Shown: positions 62,224 to 64,000 of the stretch, in pieces
How positions within the stretch are numbered: the first letter of the stretch is position 1
Layout: each line of letters starts with the position of its first letter
NCBI GenBank assembly: GCA_020633055.1
Contig: JACKEJ010000015.1
Location: forward strand, 1-64,000
DNA length: 64,000 nt
Source of the DNA: Sandaracinaceae bacterium
GTDB taxonomy: Bacteria; Myxococcota_A; Polyangia; Polyangiales; Houyiibacteriaceae
Direction: 5' to 3'
Notes under the pieces: generated by a model
Told to the model about the DNA's origin: nothing
The model's database searches: none
The model's input: the letters and a program-made list of their open reading frames with translations, nothing else
Translations under genes and position numbers: made by a program

Positions 62224-63546
62224 ATGACGCGTCACCTGACCCTGGCCACCATCGCCTTCGCGCTGCTCGGGTTGTTCTTCGCGAGCTACGCCACCTACGA
62301 CTTCGCGAGCCACCTGGACCGACAGGTCCACGGCATCCACTGCTCGTTCCTGCCTGGGGTCGAGGCCGCCGGCACGGAGAGCAGCGGATGCCAGGTGACG
62401 CTCATGAGCCGCTACTCGTCCGTGTTCCGCACGCAGCTGTGGGGCGGCATCCCCATCTCGCTGCCGGGCATGGCGCTCTTCGCGTTCCTCGCGTTCTGGG
62501 GCGGCTATCTGGCCCTCACGGGGCGGCATTCCGAGCGCACGGCCACCGCCGTCACCCTCGGCGCGTGGGCGCTCCCGCTGCTGACCAGCTGCGTCATGGG
62601 CTATCTCGCGCTGGTGGAGCTCGACGCGGCCTGCAAGCTCTGCATCGGCATCTACACCAGCAGCGCGCTCGGGTTCGCGGCGGCCGCTGCGCTGGTGTGG
62701 GCGGCACGGAAGGTCGCGAACGCCCCCGCTCAGACCCTCGCCGCCGATGCGACCGCAGTCGATCGCCCCGTGGGGTTCACGGGGTCGGCCGACACGACCA
62801 TCTCGGACGACGGAAGCTCGACGGCGGCGCCCGCCCTCAGGCGCGAAGGTGGACTCCGCAGCGTGGCGTTCGCGCTCCCCGTGGCTGGCGCGTTCATGAC
62901 GCTCCCCATCGCTGGCTACGTAGCCGCGATGCCTGACTACAGCGCCTACGAAGGTGGATGCGGTGAGCTGGCACACCCCGAAGCACCAGACGACCTCTGG
63001 GTTCCCCTCGGCGGCTCGTCGACGGGGCACCCGGCCATCGAGGTGCTCGACCCTCTCTGTCCTTCCTGCAAGGGGCTGGAAGCACGCCTGACGGCGTCCG
63101 GGTTGGACGCACAGCTGGATCGCCGCGCGGTGCTCTTCCCGTTGGACGACAGCTGCAACTGGATGGTCACTCGCGCAGTGCACCCGGGAGCGTGCGCGGT
63201 CTCCGAAGCGATGCTGTGCGAACCCGAGCAGGCGCGGGCCGTGCTGGGCTGGGCGTTCGAACACCAGGAAGAGATCACGGCCGCCGAGCAAGCGCACGAA
63301 GGCGCGGCCGCGCGCATGGTGTCGGAGCAGTTCCCCAGCGTGCGGCGGTGCGTGGGGTCCACGCGCGTGCGCCAGCGGCTCAACCGCGGGCTGCGCTGGG
63401 CGGTGTCCAACCAGATCCCGGTGCTGACGCCGCAACTGTTCGTGGACGGCCGCAAGGTGTGCAACGAGGACACCGACCTGGGGCTCGAGTACACGCTCAC
63501 GCAGATGTTGACGACGCCGACGAGCGCGGCGGGAGGTGCCCCGTGA
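62224..63546 (+). CDS. VKOR-DsbA fusion, disulfide-forming membrane protein
   Basis: A 440-residue protein; AGGAG lies just before ATG 62224. The N-terminal VKOR domain has about four to five membrane helices, with loop Cys40 and Cys56 and the active-site CKLC (Cys137/Cys140). A hydrophilic linker and another helix (about 212-232) lead to a periplasmic thioredoxin-fold DsbA-like domain with LCPSC (Cys279/Cys282). The enzyme should oxidise Cys pairs in secreted proteins and pass electrons to quinone. The fusion of both partners is known in some bacteria. It would suit this Cys-rich secretome. GTGA overlap couples it to the next gene. Confidence 0.9.
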   Translation: MTRHLTLATIAFALLGLFFASYATYDFASHLDRQVHGIHCSFLPGVEAAGTESSGCQVTLMSRYSSVFRTQLWGGIPISLPGMALFAFLAFWGGYLALTGRHSERTATAVTLGAWALPLLTSCVMGYLALVELDAACKLCIGIYTSSALGFAAAAALVWAARKVANAPAQTLAADATAVDRPVGFTGSADTTISDDGSSTAAPALRREGGLRSVAFALPVAGAFMTLPIAGYVAAMPDYSAYEGGCGELAHPEAPDDLWVPLGGSSTGHPAIEVLDPLCPSCKGLEARLTASGLDAQLDRRAVLFPLDDSCNWMVTRAVHPGACAVSEAMLCEPEQARAVLGWAFEHQEEITAAEQAHEGAAARMVSEQFPSVRRCVGSTRVRQRLNRGLRWAVSNQIPVLTPQLFVDGRKVCNEDTDLGLEYTLTQMLTTPTSAAGGAP

Positions 63547-64000
63547 AGCAACCCATCGTGTTGGCCACGGGCGCGCTGCTGTTGCTCGTCGCCACGGCCC
63601 TGCCCTTCGCCTGGGTGAAGCAGGCCGGCGCGCGCCTCGCGCAGCTGGAGGTGACCGCTGCGCCCCCCACGGCCGCCGTCGCCGAGGCCGCGAACGCAGC
63701 GTACTGCACGCCCGAGCTGAAGGCCGTCCTGCGGCGCGTGCTGCAGAGCTGCGGTCTGTTGGAGGCGGGCGGCGTGCGCGGCTGTCAGCCAGCCGACGCG
63801 CGACAGGTGGCCAGCCTGGCGGGCGCCGACTTCAACGCGCTGTTCCTGCCGATGGCGGAGCGCGCGGGCGTCATCCAGTTCGACCAGAACGACGGCGCGC
63901 TGGACAGCGCCGACCAGGCCCTGGTGGACCGCATCTTCGCGGATCAGCGCGGCGCCAGCTACTTCTTCGTGGTGGCGCGCTCGTCGCCCGAGGGCAGCGT
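63543..64000 (+). CDS. Membrane-anchored periplasmic protein, 3' partial, possibly OmpA-like
   Basis: The first 152 codons only. GTG 63543 overlaps the stop of the VKOR-DsbA gene. A membrane helix near the N-terminus (about residues 5-22) is followed by a soluble domain with three Cys (YCTPELK, LQSCGLL, GCQPADARQ) and a beta strand (GASYFFVVARSSPEGS) that looks like the start of an OmpA-type domain, but the window ends there. Translational coupling suggests that it is a partner or substrate of the disulfide-forming enzyme (inference). Confidence 0.75.
   Translation, partial: MKQPIVLATGALLLLVATALPFAWVKQAGARLAQLEVTAAPPTAAVAEAANAAYCTPELKAVLRRVLQSCGLLEAGGVRGCQPADARQVASLAGADFNALFLPMAERAGVIQFDQNDGALDSADQALVDRIFADQRGASYFFVVARSSPEGS

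Overview
This is a GC-rich bacterial window that most resembles a member of the Myxococcota, close to the Sandaracinaceae/Polyangiales type. This is inferred from content, not from a search. The pointers are a eukaryote-type Ser/Thr kinase fused to an ATPase and a helical-repeat tail, RCC1-like repeat lipoproteins, very Cys-rich lipoproteins, a large Cys-rich/Ig-like surface protein with a MYXO-CTERM-like tail, and eukaryote-like lipid enzymes (lipoxygenase, emopamil-binding-protein-like membrane protein). No rRNA, tRNA, CRISPR array or prophage was seen. Nearly all of the DNA is coding, with short gaps and many ATGA/GTGA/TGATG overlaps.

Layout. 1-5.6 kb: the end of a GT-C type membrane protein, then two RCC1-like repeat lipoproteins separated by a 171-bp palindromic element flanked by CTAG. 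5.7-8 kb: a short-chain dehydrogenase divergent from an AraC regulator, then a MEKHLA/PAS protein. 8-13.7 kb: a giant kinase-ATPase-TPR regulator divergent from a cytochrome P450, and a gene remnant resembling an abortive-infection (AIPR) protein. 13.8-21 kb: a DUF2961 lipoprotein, a TetR regulator with a perfect operator over its own promoter, a DUF6178 protein, and a tightly coupled lipoxygenase / FAD-dependent oxidase pair. 21-25.8 kb: a three-gene unknown membrane operon, then a cluster of four paralogous small secreted four-cysteine proteins with one membrane-anchored partner, here proposed as an undescribed family.

26-33.5 kb: a molybdopterin oxidoreductase divergent from a MoaD/ThiS protein plus beta-propeller protein, a GGDEF cyclase, a parvulin/two-thioesterase operon and a glutaredoxin-like lipoprotein. 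33.5-39 kb: two unknown secreted proteins, an AraC regulator, a Cys-rich lipoprotein and a LysR regulator. 39-46.6 kb: an acyl-CoA dehydrogenase, membrane proteins including an EBP/sterol-isomerase-like protein next to an AraC regulator, a STAS-like protein, a DUF486 protein, and a secreted DUF3298-like protein coupled to a pentaheme cytochrome lipoprotein. 46.6-55.8 kb: a nine-gene Mrp-type cation/proton antiporter operon (E-F-G-B-C-D plus two further NuoL/M/N-like subunits and a small membrane protein), all with overlapping ends. 55.8-64 kb: an ADP-ribosylglycohydrolase, a COG3573-type flavoprotein, a 1,110-residue surface protein followed by a clear terminator, and a VKOR-DsbA fusion coupled to a membrane-anchored protein that runs off the end.

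How the genes may work together: lipid oxidation recurs (P450, lipoxygenase, FAD oxidase, acyl-CoA dehydrogenase, thioesterases, EBP-like protein). Envelope export and disulfide chemistry also recur (Cys-rich lipoproteins, glutaredoxin-like lipoprotein, VKOR-DsbA, four-Cys family). The Mrp complex would supply sodium/proton homeostasis. These links are inferences from neighbourhood.
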